Shown: one piece after another, positions 25,269 to 33,347 of the stretch
Layout: every line of letters starts with the position of its first letter
Position numbering within the stretch: the stretch's first letter is position 1
Origin: an uncultured Clostridia bacterium
GTDB lineage: Bacteria; Bacillota; Clostridia; TANB77; CAG-465
Assembly (NCBI GenBank): GCA_944387385.1
Contig: CALXES010000014.1
Location: forward strand, 1 to 36,397
Direction: 5' to 3'
DNA: 36,397 nt
Notes under the pieces: generated by a model
Databases searched by the model: none
Told to the model about the DNA's origin: nothing
Seen by the model: the letters and a program-made list of their open reading frames with translations, nothing else
Made by a program: the position numbers and the translations under genes

Positions 25269-26432
25269 TTAATTTGTCACAGTACCACTTGAAGCATTTT
25301 CGTCACTGCCAAGTACTAAATCTCCCTCTTTATATTCTCCTGCTCTATATACTTTAATGTGAACAGTATCACCTATTTCCTTCTTATTCTTAATATCGTT
25401 CAATTCTTGAGTTGTCTTTACTTCTTGACCATCAAATTCAACTATTATGTCTCCATTTTGTAGTCCTGCTTCTTGTGCTGGAGAACCTTCTTGAACTTGA
25501 TATACATATATACCTTCCACAAGTCTATTTCTTGTTGCAGTAGCTTCATCTAAGTCTATACCATATATACCAACATATGGTCTAATAATCTTTCCAGTTA
25601 CTTTTAGCTCTTCTATTATCTTTAAAGCATCATTACTTGGTATTGCAAAACCTAAACCTTCAACAGAATCATCACTAATTTTTATAGTGTTTATTCCAAT
25701 TACCTCTCCTTTAGAATTTACTAAAGCTCCACCACTATTACCTGGGTTTATTGCTGCATCTGTTTGTATTACATTATATGTTCTACCATCTGTTGTAATA
25801 TCTCTATTTAGCGCAGATATATAACCAACAGTAACACTTCCTGCAAATTCTTGACCTAAAGGATTTCCTATTGCAACTGCAAGTTCTCCTACTTGAATTT
25901 CAGATGAATCTCCAAAAGTTGCTGGTGTTAATTTATCTTCTGGCTCGATTTTTAAAAGTGCTAAATCTGTTACTTCATCTGTTCCTACAATTTCTGCTTG
26001 ATACTCTGTCTCATCTGATAGTGTAATTTTTACAGCTGCACTACTTGAATTTACAGCATCTTCAATTACATGATAATTTGTAATTATATATCCATCTTCA
26101 GAATACACAATTCCTGAGCCTTCTGATTCACCTTCTGCTAATTGCCCAAATATACTCTGCTCATAGTATGTAACGCTTACACCTACTACAGAAGGTCCAG
26201 CTATTTGAGCAACTGCAACAACAGGATTTTCTACATTTTCAACATTATATGTAGTATTATTTGCTCCTGTAATTTGTACATTACCTTTTGTTACTAAAAA
26301 ATATGTTGCTAGGGAACTTAGTACTGACACTAAAATTACTCCTACTATAATAATAAGTATCATTGGTACCTTGTTTCTTTTTCTTTCTGAAATAATTTGA
26401 ATATTATTTTCCTTTTTTTCATTCTCTTCCAT
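25269..26432 (-). CDS. HtrA/DegP-type serine protease (387 aa)
   Basis: Membrane-anchored quality-control protease acting outside the membrane. One membrane segment (about 23-46) follows a charged cytoplasmic tail. The trypsin-like domain carries H121 (TNYHVIED), D156 (VTDLALLKI) and S233 (NPGNSGGAL). A single PDZ domain fills the C terminus (EGSPAQEAGLQNGDIIVEFDG). Length fits Gram-positive HtrA. It is the third gene after a ynbB-like gene and a flavoprotein, 14 bases behind the latter, with AGGAGGGAT as ribosome site. Confidence 0.95.
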   Translation of the reverse strand: MEENEKKENNIQIISERKRNKVPMILIIIVGVILVSVLSSLATYFLVTKGNVQITGANNTTYNVENVENPVVAVAQIAGPSVVGVSVTYYEQSIFGQLAEGESEGSGIVYSEDGYIITNYHVIEDAVNSSSAAVKITLSDETEYQAEIVGTDEVTDLALLKIEPEDKLTPATFGDSSEIQVGELAVAIGNPLGQEFAGSVTVGYISALNRDITTDGRTYNVIQTDAAINPGNSGGALVNSKGEVIGINTIKISDDSVEGLGFAIPSNDALKIIEELKVTGKIIRPYVGIYGIDLDEATATRNRLVEGIYVYQVQEGSPAQEAGLQNGDIIVEFDGQEVKTTQELNDIKNKKEIGDTVHIKVYRAGEYKEGDLVLGSDENASSGTVTN

Positions 26433-26446
26433 ATTATTATCCCTCC

Positions 26447-27682
26447 TTAATTATTACTTGCTGCAATAGCAGTTGAAAAAGCAATCTGTAAATTAAATCC
26501 GCCTGTTAAAGCATCAACATCTAGAACTTCACCGGCAAAAAATAAGTTTTTTATCAACTTAGATTCCATAGTTTTAGGACTCACTTGCTTTACATCTACT
26601 CCACCACAAGTTATTATCGCAATATCAATTGGCATAAATCCATTAATAACAATTTTTAAATTTTTTATACAATCTACTAAATATATTCTTTCTTCTTTAG
26701 TAATTTGATGTACTTTTTTTTCAGGACTAATTCCACTTTTCTCAATTATTATCGGTATTAATTTTTGTGGAAGAAGTTCATTTAAAGAGTTTTTAAATTC
26801 CTTATTAGTAAATTTTTGAAAATCTCTTTGAATTCTTTTATCTAGCACTTTAACTTCAAGTGCTGGTTTTAAATCTATTTTTGCTACTATTTTGCCTGAT
26901 TTTAATTTTTCCTCTACATCTTTTAATCTATTTACTATACTACTACCACTTAGCACTATTGGACCCGTAATACCAAAATGTGCAAAAAGCATTTCTCCAA
27001 ACGCATTATATATTTGTTTTTCGGAGTCATAAATTTTTAGCGAAACATTTTTTAGTGTAAGTCCTTGAAGTCTTTTGCAAATATTATCATCAGATTTTAA
27101 AGGTATAAGTCCAGGTCTTAACTCTATTATATTATGTCCATATTTTTCTAATATATTAAAGACCTCTCCACTACTACCTGTATTTTTATAACTTGCTCCA
27201 CCAGTACAAAGTATAAACTTATCTGCAAAAATATTTCCAAAATTAGTTTTTACTCCTTTTAATGTATCATCTTCAATTATAAAATCTTGTAAATATGTAT
27301 TATATCTAACTTCTACACCATATTTTTTTAATTCTTCTTTTAGAATATTTACAACATCTTCTGCTCTATCACTTTGCGGAAAAATTCTTCCACCTCTTTC
27401 AATTTTAGTCTTAAGTCCCAATGAATTAAAGTATTCTATTGTGTCTTTGTTACTAAATCCCATAAAAGAGCTATACATGAATTTATTATTTTTAGTAATA
27501 TTGCTTTCAAAATCATCTATATCACCATCAAAAGTAATATTACATCTTCCTTTTCCCGTTATTTTTATTTTATTTCCAAGTGAAGAAGTCTTTTCAATTA
27601 AAATAACATTATTTTTCTGCTTAGCACTATTTATTGCAGCCATCATTCCAGCTGCACCACCACCAATTACAAGTACATTCAT
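26447..27682 (-). CDS. HI0933/BaiN-family NAD(P)/FAD-dependent flavoprotein (411 aa)
   Basis: FAD-binding dinucleotide fold at the N terminus (VIGGGAAGMMAAINSAK), then the family block GNKIKITGKGRCNIT. Also seen are FILCTGGASYKNTGSSGE, FAHFGITGPIVLSGSS and the C-terminal FFAGEVLDVDALTGGFNLQIAFSTA, the usual closing FAD contact. Members are oxidoreductases of largely unknown physiological substrate (YhiN-like; BaiN in bile-acid metabolism is a relative). It starts three bases after the ynbB-like stop, with GGAG as ribosome site. Confidence 0.93.
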   Translation of the reverse strand: MNVLVIGGGAAGMMAAINSAKQKNNVILIEKTSSLGNKIKITGKGRCNITFDGDIDDFESNITKNNKFMYSSFMGFSNKDTIEYFNSLGLKTKIERGGRIFPQSDRAEDVVNILKEELKKYGVEVRYNTYLQDFIIEDDTLKGVKTNFGNIFADKFILCTGGASYKNTGSSGEVFNILEKYGHNIIELRPGLIPLKSDDNICKRLQGLTLKNVSLKIYDSEKQIYNAFGEMLFAHFGITGPIVLSGSSIVNRLKDVEEKLKSGKIVAKIDLKPALEVKVLDKRIQRDFQKFTNKEFKNSLNELLPQKLIPIIIEKSGISPEKKVHQITKEERIYLVDCIKNLKIVINGFMPIDIAIITCGGVDVKQVSPKTMESKLIKNLFFAGEVLDVDALTGGFNLQIAFSTAIAASNN

Positions 27683-27685
27683 TAA

Positions 27686-28948
27686 CTATTCTCCTAACAT
27701 TTTTTGAGCAGCTATCAATATTGCAAGTTTAGCTGACTCATATGAAAGACCACCTTGCATATAGGCAGAATATGGTTCTCTCATTGGAGAATCCGCAGAT
27801 AGCTCTATTGATGCACCTTCCATAAATGTACCAGCAGCCATAATTACTTCATCTGAATATCCTGGCATTGCCCAAGGCATCGGAACAACATTACTATCTA
27901 TAGGAGATGCAAATTGTATTCCTTGAATAAACTTAATTAATTTTTCCTTATCTCCAAAATTAACTATTTGAACAATATCACTTCTTTTATCTGTATATTT
28001 TGGAAATACATCACATCCAAGATTTTCTAATAATCTCGATGCAAAAGTCATTGCTTTAAGTGCAGATTCTACAACAGTTGGTGCCATAAACAATCCTTGT
28101 ATAATATTTTGATTTTGTCCAAGTGTAGCACCATTATCTTTTTCAAGTCCTGGACAATATAGCTCTTGTACAACTCTTTCAATTAAATCTTTTCTGCCAC
28201 ATACATAGCCTCCCATTTCACAAAGGCCACCACCAGCATTCTTAATCAAACTTCCACAACAAATATCTGCACCGGCTGCTGTTGGTTCTTTATCCTCTGT
28301 AAATTCTCCATAGCAATTATCTACAAATATTATTACATCCTTGTCTACACTTCTTATTTCTTTAATCACATTTTCAATATCTGATATTAATAAAGCTTTT
28401 CTTACAGCATATCCTCTTGATCTTTGAATATGTATTAATTTTACTTTATTATTCTTTAAATATTCTTTAATCTCTTCACATTTAAAATTGTCATTTTCAT
28501 CTAAATCAATTTGAGAATATTTTATCCCTCTACTAATTAAAGACATATCATTTTCTTCAAGACCTATTACTGTACAAAGAGTATCATATGGTCTTCCAGA
28601 TATCGCTAACATTTCATCTCCATAATTTAAAAGAGCTTTTAGTGCAGTAGCCAAAGTATGTGTTCCACTTACGAATTGAACTCTAACTAACGCATCTTCT
28701 GTTTCAAATAGATTAGAATATAGTTTTTCTATTGCTTCTCTTCCAATATCCCCATGTCCATAACCAGTTGTTTTTCCAAAATGAGCTTGTGTTATAGGGA
28801 CACTTTGAAATGCTTTTAAAACTCTCGCCTGATTATATAGTGCTATTTCTTCAATTTGCTTAAAAACATCCTTTACTTCATCTTCTGTTTTTCTTGCAAT
28901 ATTTTCTAATTCTTCACTAATATTAAATAATTTATATGCGCTTTCCAT
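27686..28948 (-). CDS. YnbB-like PLP enzyme, 'methionine gamma-lyase/aluminium resistance' family (420 aa)
   Basis: Fold-type I PLP enzyme related to Cys/Met metabolism lyases. The start region FQSVPITQAHFGKTTGYGHGDIGRE and VRVQFVSGTHTLATAL are family hallmarks. Further on are IFVDNCYGEF and the Schiff-base region CGSLIKNAGGGLCEMGGYV, where the lysine of SLIKN is the expected PLP lysine. The annotation as aluminium resistance is historical, and the true reaction is not established. It is the first gene of the operon with the flavoprotein and htrA. GGTGAT upstream serves as ribosome site, since AAGGAA lies too close to the ATG. Confidence 0.93.
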   Translation of the reverse strand: MESAYKLFNISEELENIARKTEDEVKDVFKQIEEIALYNQARVLKAFQSVPITQAHFGKTTGYGHGDIGREAIEKLYSNLFETEDALVRVQFVSGTHTLATALKALLNYGDEMLAISGRPYDTLCTVIGLEENDMSLISRGIKYSQIDLDENDNFKCEEIKEYLKNNKVKLIHIQRSRGYAVRKALLISDIENVIKEIRSVDKDVIIFVDNCYGEFTEDKEPTAAGADICCGSLIKNAGGGLCEMGGYVCGRKDLIERVVQELYCPGLEKDNGATLGQNQNIIQGLFMAPTVVESALKAMTFASRLLENLGCDVFPKYTDKRSDIVQIVNFGDKEKLIKFIQGIQFASPIDSNVVPMPWAMPGYSDEVIMAAGTFMEGASIELSADSPMREPYSAYMQGGLSYESAKLAILIAAQKMLGE

Positions 28949-28967
28949 TTCCTTATCACCGTAACTA

Positions 28968-28976
28968 ATTATACCA
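28968..28976 (-). promoter_or_regulatory. Extended -10 promoter for the ynbB-like operon
   Basis: TGGTATAAT on the minus strand (TG extension plus TATAAT). The -35 is poor (TTTATT-like). Confidence 0.6.
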
Positions 28977-29062
28977 CAGTAATATTTAAAAATAAATATA
29001 TTATGTCTCTTTTCACCAAAAAAACACTAGCACCATATAGTTTTCAAAAATTTCACAAAGTC

Positions 29063-29097
29063 AAAAAAAAATCAAGGTATATAAAAATATACCTTGA
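29063..29097 (-). terminator. Terminator after the DUF1292 gene
   Basis: Perfect 11-base stem (29072-29082 and 29087-29097), four-base loop, then nine T residues on the minus strand. Confidence 0.93.
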
Positions 29098-29102
29098 AAT
29101 TA

Positions 29103-29444
29103 TTATTCTTCATCTTCTTCTATTCCTTGTTGTTTTAGAAATCTTGAATAAACATCTTTTAATAGTTCTTCATCTGTAAGAGTATCATATACTTGTTCTC
29201 CATCTTCTTCCTTTATTTCAAGAATAACGACTTCAACTTCTTCATCATAATCTTCTTTAAGTTCAGATACTATTAAAAATGATCTTCCGTCTTCAAGTAC
29301 AACAACATCAAGCTTTTCAAAAGTTACTTCTTTACCATTTTCATCTGTTAATACTAAGATTGGTAATGATTCCTCATCAGAAGATCCACATCCACCACAA
29401 GTTCCACAAGAACCTGAGCATCCTACTATTTCTTCATTATCCAT
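29103..29444 (-). CDS. DUF1292 (YrzB-like) protein with Cys-rich N terminus (113 aa)
   Basis: The DUF1292 core is a small acidic domain: LVLTDENGKEVTFEKLDVV, then FLIVSELKEDYDEEVEVVILEIKEE. It is extended by a Cys/Gly/Ser-rich head, GCSGSCGTCGGCGSSDEE (residues about 8-25), with four closely spaced cysteines. The strongly acidic C terminus ends in EQ-rich GIEEDEE. It is the third gene of the conserved ireB-ruvX-yrzB order. The function of DUF1292 is unknown; metal binding by the cysteine cluster is a guess. AAGGAGG precedes the ATG. Confidence 0.88.
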   Translation of the reverse strand: MDNEEIVGCSGSCGTCGGCGSSDEESLPILVLTDENGKEVTFEKLDVVVLEDGRSFLIVSELKEDYDEEVEVVILEIKEEDGEQVYDTLTDEELLKDVYSRFLKQQGIEEDEE

Positions 29445-29474
29445 TTTATTTCCTCCTTATTAAGTATAATATAT

Positions 29475-29897
29475 TTAATTGCCTTTAGAAAGCAAATTTA
29501 AATATCCTTCTAAGATATATGTTGCAGCAAATCTATCTGCAACTCTATTTTTCTCTTTTTGAGATATATTCATCTCTCTCATTGTTTTATATGCTGATAC
29601 TGTAGTAAGTCTCTCATCCCATTTATGTACCTTAAGACCAAGTTCTTCTAGCTTTGGAATAAGTGCATCTACTTTTTCTGTTTTTAATGATTTTGTACCA
29701 TCCATATTCTTAGGATAACCAATAACAACCTCTTCAAAGTCATATTCATTCATTAGTTTTCTTATACCGCTAATGAACTTCTTATCACTACCATTTATTA
29801 CAAGAGTATCCAGTCCTTGAGCTGTTATTCTTAAAGAATCAGATATTGCAAGTCCTACTCTTACATCACCATAGTCTATTCCTAATATCCTTTTCAT
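29475..29897 (-). CDS. ruvX: RuvX/YqgF-type Holliday junction resolvase-like protein (140 aa)
   Basis: RNase H-fold protein essential in many bacteria, implicated in pre-16S rRNA 5'-end processing and anti-termination. N-terminal GIDYGDVRVGLAISD carries the first catalytic aspartate. VVIGYPKNMDGTKS, WDERLTTVSA and DRFAATYILEGYL complete the site. Length is typical. It starts 7 bases after ireB; the DUF1292 gene follows after 30 bases. Confidence 0.95.
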   Translation of the reverse strand: MKRILGIDYGDVRVGLAISDSLRITAQGLDTLVINGSDKKFISGIRKLMNEYDFEEVVIGYPKNMDGTKSLKTEKVDALIPKLEELGLKVHKWDERLTTVSAYKTMREMNISQKEKNRVADRFAATYILEGYLNLLSKGN

Positions 29898-29904
29898 TTT
29901 TCAC

Positions 29905-30150
29905 CTATAAATCTAAATATTTTTTAATCATTTCTTGTAACAAATCATCTCTTTCAATTTTGCAAATTAAAGCTCTTGCATTATTATGAGAAGTTATATA
30001 TGTTGGATCACCAGATAAAATATATCCAATGATCTGACTTGTTGGTTCATAACCCTTGTCTTTTAATGCAGCAACAACTTGCTCCATAATCTCCTTTACT
30101 CTTTTAGATTCATCTTTTTGTGGTTTAAATACTGTAGTATTTTGATCCAT
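29905..30150 (-). CDS. ireB: IreB family regulatory protein (UPF0297, 81 aa)
   Basis: Small phosphoprotein regulated by the PASTA kinase IreK/PrkC in Enterococcus, where it controls cell-wall stress and cephalosporin resistance. It has TTVFKP near the start, VYAALKDKGY-like VVAALKDKGYEPTSQIIGYILSGDPTYITSHNNAR (split here by eye), and ends RDDLLQEMIKKYL. The ATG at 30150 has AAGGAG upstream. A longer frame from 30180 would place that ribosome site inside the coding region and is rejected. It leads the ireB-ruvX-DUF1292 set; alaS, its usual upstream neighbour in Bacillus, is absent. Confidence 0.93.
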   Translation of the reverse strand: MDQNTTVFKPQKDESKRVKEIMEQVVAALKDKGYEPTSQIIGYILSGDPTYITSHNNARALICKIERDDLLQEMIKKYLDL

Positions 30151-30185
30151 ATCTATCACACTCCTTAAAAATATAATCAAAATTA

Positions 30186-31931
30186 TTATTTTCTTCTAAA
30201 TAAGCTAAATCCACCTTTACTCTTTTTTGTCTCCTCTTGAGTATAATGCTTTTCTTCAACACTAACATCTCCTTTAGTAGGATATATTGTATTGATAATT
30301 TGATTTAAATTATTTTGAAACTCTTTTGTAAAACTTGAAAATTTATTTGAATATTTATATACCATTTCAATATATTTTTTATAATTTTCTACATCAAATG
30401 GTAAAATAAAGTATTGTATTCTCTTTGGATTGAATAACTCATCAAACATTTTTAAATCATAACTAGTATATGTTGCAATACCATCAACAATGTCTTTCGA
30501 AGTTAAACTACAATCAACATATTTATTTATAACAATTTTTATTTTATCCATACCAATTCCACGTTGTTTAAGTTCTCTTAAAAACATTGTAACCTGACTT
30601 ATATTAAGTATATTCATGTCCTGTACTATATATATGTCTTGAGCTAGTCTAAAATAATCAAGTGGAGTACTAAAATCAGCATCGATTAAAACAACATTAT
30701 TATTTTTTACTATTGTATCTACAAGAACACTTGGATTGTAAGATTTTCTATCTTCTCCAGGTACTGCTGTATATATGCTTAGTTTATCATAAATTAAAGG
30801 TTCATTCTTTCCACTAGATGCATACTTTAAACTATCTCCTGCTATATTTCTTTTTCCAGTATTATCATAAGTGTATATAGTATACATATCTCTTTTTCTT
30901 GTTAAATCAACAATAGCAGTCTTTACTTTTTGTTTTGCAAGATATGTTCCTATAGCATTTATACAAAATGTTGTTCCAACCTTTGGAGCACCTACAAAAC
31001 AGACTGTTTTTCTATAATCTTTAGGTACATCATAAAATTGCTTTACTACCTCTTTTTCTACTACTTGAGTTATTACTTTTGGTACTTCTTTTACTACTTC
31101 TTTTTCAACGACTTTTTCTACTACTTTTTCCTTAGGTACTTCTTTTACTACAATTTTTTCTGCAATTTCATTTCCATTTTTTATTTCAAATTTATTATTG
31201 TTAGTCTCATTTGTAACAATTTTAGGTTGTTCAACTGGCGCCTGTGGTATTTGTATATTTGACAAGTTAACTATATTTTTATATGATTCACTATTTTCTT
31301 GTAAAAATGCAGTTACATCTTTTGGTAGACATTTAATAATTATTGCCATTTGCTCTGTTGTATACTGTGATACAACTCTATCAAAAATTTCACAATATTT
31401 ACTTGTGTCACCATTTAAATTTTTAAAATATGTTATTATTCTTCTTAACTCTAACTCACTTACTTCAGATGTATTATATACATCATTAGCACTCGTATTA
31501 TTATCATAATATCTTCTAGCTTCTTTTTTAGTAGTAGGTGAGTTAATTGCTGCACAAACTTTACCTTTTGTTCTATCAGAACCAGTAAGAGTTGTATATA
31601 CACCAAGAACAAATAATCTAGCAAGGAAATTGTCTCCTAATTTTCTTCTTTCAGAAGCAATTAATATTAAATTTCTTGCTTCAAAATTATTTGTTATTCC
31701 ATCTATATATTCAAATAATAATTTATCTGCTTCTGCATAACTCTTTGTAGGCATCTTTTCTAATTCTTCGCTAAGTACAGCTCTATCATATTCTCCTGTT
31801 GCGATTTCGCTACTGAAGTTTTTAAAATAATATGCTATCTTATACTCTAGCTTTTCTTTGTACTTATCTTCATAGAATTTTACAATGCCTTTAACAGTAT
31901 CTTCGTTACTTAATCCAAAAAGTACCTTCAT
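30186..31931 (-). CDS. Large ParA/MinD/TadZ-like ATPase with deviant Walker A (581 aa)
   Basis: Residues 1 to about 140 form an alpha/beta domain starting KVLFGLSNEDTVKGI, perhaps receiver-like as in TadZ/CpaE. Residues about 140-235 are helical. Residues about 258-298 are a Val-Glu-Lys repeat (EKVVEKVVEKEVVKEVP), probably an extended or coiled linker. From about 307 a P-loop ATPase domain follows: CFVGAPKVGTTFCINAIG (loop 314-321), VKTAIVDLTRK, VVLIDADFSTPLDYF and IKIVINKY. It keeps a ParA/MinD layout, but the loop lacks the usual KGGxGKT lysine arrangement. The C-terminal tail is basic (KKSKGGFSLFRRK). It follows a small membrane-protein gene. Function unknown; a polar or membrane-complex organiser is an inference. 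Confidence 0.75.
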   Translation of the reverse strand: MKVLFGLSNEDTVKGIVKFYEDKYKEKLEYKIAYYFKNFSSEIATGEYDRAVLSEELEKMPTKSYAEADKLLFEYIDGITNNFEARNLILIASERRKLGDNFLARLFVLGVYTTLTGSDRTKGKVCAAINSPTTKKEARRYYDNNTSANDVYNTSEVSELELRRIITYFKNLNGDTSKYCEIFDRVVSQYTTEQMAIIIKCLPKDVTAFLQENSESYKNIVNLSNIQIPQAPVEQPKIVTNETNNNKFEIKNGNEIAEKIVVKEVPKEKVVEKVVEKEVVKEVPKVITQVVEKEVVKQFYDVPKDYRKTVCFVGAPKVGTTFCINAIGTYLAKQKVKTAIVDLTRKRDMYTIYTYDNTGKRNIAGDSLKYASSGKNEPLIYDKLSIYTAVPGEDRKSYNPSVLVDTIVKNNNVVLIDADFSTPLDYFRLAQDIYIVQDMNILNISQVTMFLRELKQRGIGMDKIKIVINKYVDCSLTSKDIVDGIATYTSYDLKMFDELFNPKRIQYFILPFDVENYKKYIEMVYKYSNKFSSFTKEFQNNLNQIINTIYPTKGDVSVEEKHYTQEETKKSKGGFSLFRRK

Positions 31932-31992
31932 ATTCTCTATCCCTTCTAATCAATTTAGTTTTTAGGTTATATATTAATTATAATATTATTTT

Positions 31993-32313
31993 TTAAACTA
32001 TAAAAAATGCGTATACCAATGGTAAACATTGTACGACTAACATAAATATTGAAATACCAACAACCATTTGTTGTCCAATAACTTTATCTGCTAATATTTC
32101 TGATCCACGAACATAAAATTTATATAATGCAAAGATCATAAATAAAGTAACAAAAGGCCATGAATATTTTTGTATCATAACCAATATATTCAAAGCTCCG
32201 TCTAAAACAACATCATTAGTAACTGTATTTTCTACTGCAAAAACAAACTCGTTTACTATTGCCAAAAGTACAGCTACGATCAAAGATGAAGTTATAACCT
32301 TTTTATATGCCAT
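31993..32313 (-). CDS. Small two-helix membrane protein, VirB2/TrbC pilin-like (106 aa)
   Basis: The ATG at 32313 is chosen because GGGGGAG lies five bases upstream; the in-frame ATG at 32352 has none. A signal-like segment (KKVITSSLIVAVLLAIVNEFVFA) is followed by a short polar stretch. Two hydrophobic spans follow (about 50-66, ending ALYKFYVRG, and 78-105), joined by a short basic/acidic loop GSEILADKVIGQQ. This layout (leader, then hairpin of two helices) resembles VirB2/TrbC pilins of type IV secretion, but no other secretion gene is visible. The ATPase gene follows after 61 bases. I cannot assign a function. Confidence 0.7.
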   Translation of the reverse strand: MAYKKVITSSLIVAVLLAIVNEFVFAVENTVTNDVVLDGALNILVMIQKYSWPFVTLFMIFALYKFYVRGSEILADKVIGQQMVVGISIFMLVVQCLPLVYAFFIV

Positions 32314-32357
32314 AACGACTCCCCCATAATCTAAATAATTAAATTTATACATATATA

Positions 32358-32386
32358 ATTATATTATAAATAATTTCAAATATCAA
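32358..32386 (-). promoter_or_regulatory. Promoter for the small membrane protein/ATPase pair
   Basis: TTGATA (32381-32386), 17-base spacer, TATAAT (32358-32363), about 45 bases before the ATG at 32313. Confidence 0.8.
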
Positions 32387-32423
32387 GCAATAGGTGTCAA
32401 AAAGTATAAAAAACATTTTATTT

Positions 32424-32468
32424 TACATAAAAAATTCTAAAGTAATCTAAAATTACTTTAGAATTTTT
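32424..32468 (-). terminator. Terminator after the 45-residue gene
   Basis: Perfect 17-base stem (32430-32446 and 32452-32468), five-base loop, then T-rich sequence on the minus strand. It lies four bases after the small gene's stop. Confidence 0.92.
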
Positions 32469-32471
32469 ACT

Positions 32472-32609
32472 TTAAAAGCTCATTTTTCTCTTTAATTTTC
32501 TAAATTCTCTTCTTCCTGATTTCATTAAACCACATATAGTTTCATTATTCATATATCCAATGCACGCACCGGCTATAATTCCGATTATTGTACCTTTTAC
32601 AAACTCCAT
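32472..32609 (-). CDS. Small YtxH-like membrane protein (45 aa)
   Basis: A short frame read directly from the sequence: MEFVKGTIIGIIAGACIGYM, then NNETICGLMKSGRREF and RKLKRKMSF. It has one glycine-rich membrane helix followed by a strongly basic cytoplasmic tail, as in YtxH-like or GlsB-type small proteins. AAGGAG lies 9 bases before the ATG, inside the end of the upstream TSUP gene whose TAA is one base away, so translation is probably coupled. A strong terminator follows at once. Partner and role are unknown. Confidence 0.75.
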   Translation of the reverse strand: MEFVKGTIIGIIAGACIGYMNNETICGLMKSGRREFRKLKRKMSF

Positions 32610-32610
32610 T

Positions 32611-33003
32611 TTAATACACTCCTTTCTTATTATTATTTTTATCCAATTTAATATTTTTTAAACTGACAATTATTTCATATATTCCAATTAGCAATAAAAA
32701 TATGTAAAACAAAACTTTTAAACTTTTTTCTGGCACATACTTACTAATAAAAGCTCCCAATAACGCTCCCATTCCAATAAAAACAATACCTTTTAAATAT
32801 TTTTTCTTATCACTTTTTATTTGATTTAAATTTTTAAAAGATACAATAATTCCAACACTTATAAATAGCAACAAATTATATGTTCTTGCTTCATTTAATT
32901 CTAGTAAATTAAATAAAATACTCAAAAGAATAAATACTGAACCTCCACCTATTCCCATTCCCGATAAAAAAGAAGAAAGTGCTGCAATAAAATATATAAT
33001 CAT
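32611..33003 (-). CDS. Half-size TSUP (TauE/SafE) family transporter, second half (130 aa)
   Basis: Four hydrophobic segments with the TSUP-type glycine-rich opening SSFLSGMGIGGGSVFILLSIL. Full TSUP permeases have about 250 residues and 7-9 spans made of two repeated halves; this is one half. The start is set at the ATG 33003 with GGAGG upstream. That ATG overlaps the TGA of the preceding half gene (ATGA), typical of coupled subunits. The lysine/asparagine-rich tail (KLDKNNNKKG) is probably cytoplasmic. The substrate (sulfite, sulfonates or other anions in known relatives) is unknown. Confidence 0.85.
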   Translation of the reverse strand: MIIYFIAALSSFLSGMGIGGGSVFILLSILFNLLELNEARTYNLLLFISVGIIVSFKNLNQIKSDKKKYLKGIVFIGMGALLGAFISKYVPEKSLKVLFYIFLLLIGIYEIIVSLKNIKLDKNNNKKGVY

Positions 33004-33347
33004 AAAATCCTCCACAAACTAATTCCAGTTATTACAATTAAAAATAAACCAGAAATCAAATTTAATAAATTAGGATTAATTTTTTTCATTGTTTTATTAC
33101 CTAAAAATCCAAAAATTAAAGATATTAATATGAAAATAATGCACATAAAAATATCTATATTACCTTTTAAAGAATATACAATAAATGTAGGAATTGAAAT
33201 AAGTGGCATTATAATAAGTGAAAATTCTCTTGATTTTTTTGTATCTTTTTTTAAGACATATACTAAATAAAATATTAATAGCTGTCCTGCACCACTAGTA
33301 AATAATCCATTAATAAGACCTATTAAAATAAAAAAAATGTATTTCAT
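33000..33347 (-). CDS. Half-size TSUP (TauE/SafE) family transporter, first half (115 aa)
   Basis: Four hydrophobic segments with the opening LIGLINGLFTSGAGQLLIFYLVYVL, the repeat motif of TSUP permeases. It is followed by FSLIIMPLISIPTFIVYSLKG and GFLGNKTMKKINPNLLNLISGLFLI, matching a TSUP half. Its stop overlaps the start of the second half gene. No Shine-Dalgarno sequence is seen before the ATG at 33347; the 60 bases upstream are nearly pure A/T. So the start or its translation mode is uncertain. The two halves presumably form a heterodimer. Confidence 0.85.
   Translation of the reverse strand: MKYIFFILIGLINGLFTSGAGQLLIFYLVYVLKKDTKKSREFSLIIMPLISIPTFIVYSLKGNIDIFMCIIFILISLIFGFLGNKTMKKINPNLLNLISGLFLIVITGISLWRIL

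Noticed and set aside
31035..31160. Repeated ACTACTTCTTTTTCTACTAC-like units, at first sight a direct-repeat array
   Set aside because: The units encode the Val-Glu-Lys linker of the ATPase. They have no spacers of constant size, so this is not a CRISPR array.
30930..31262. A plus-strand frame rich in Phe and Tyr opposite the ATPase linker
   Set aside because: It mirrors the Val-Glu-Lys repeat on the other strand and has no motif or ribosome site.
31993..32313. Part of an integrated conjugative element
   Set aside because: The membrane protein looks pilin-like, but no relaxase, VirB4/VirD4 ATPase, integrase or attachment repeats lie in the window, and flanking genes are core chromosome.
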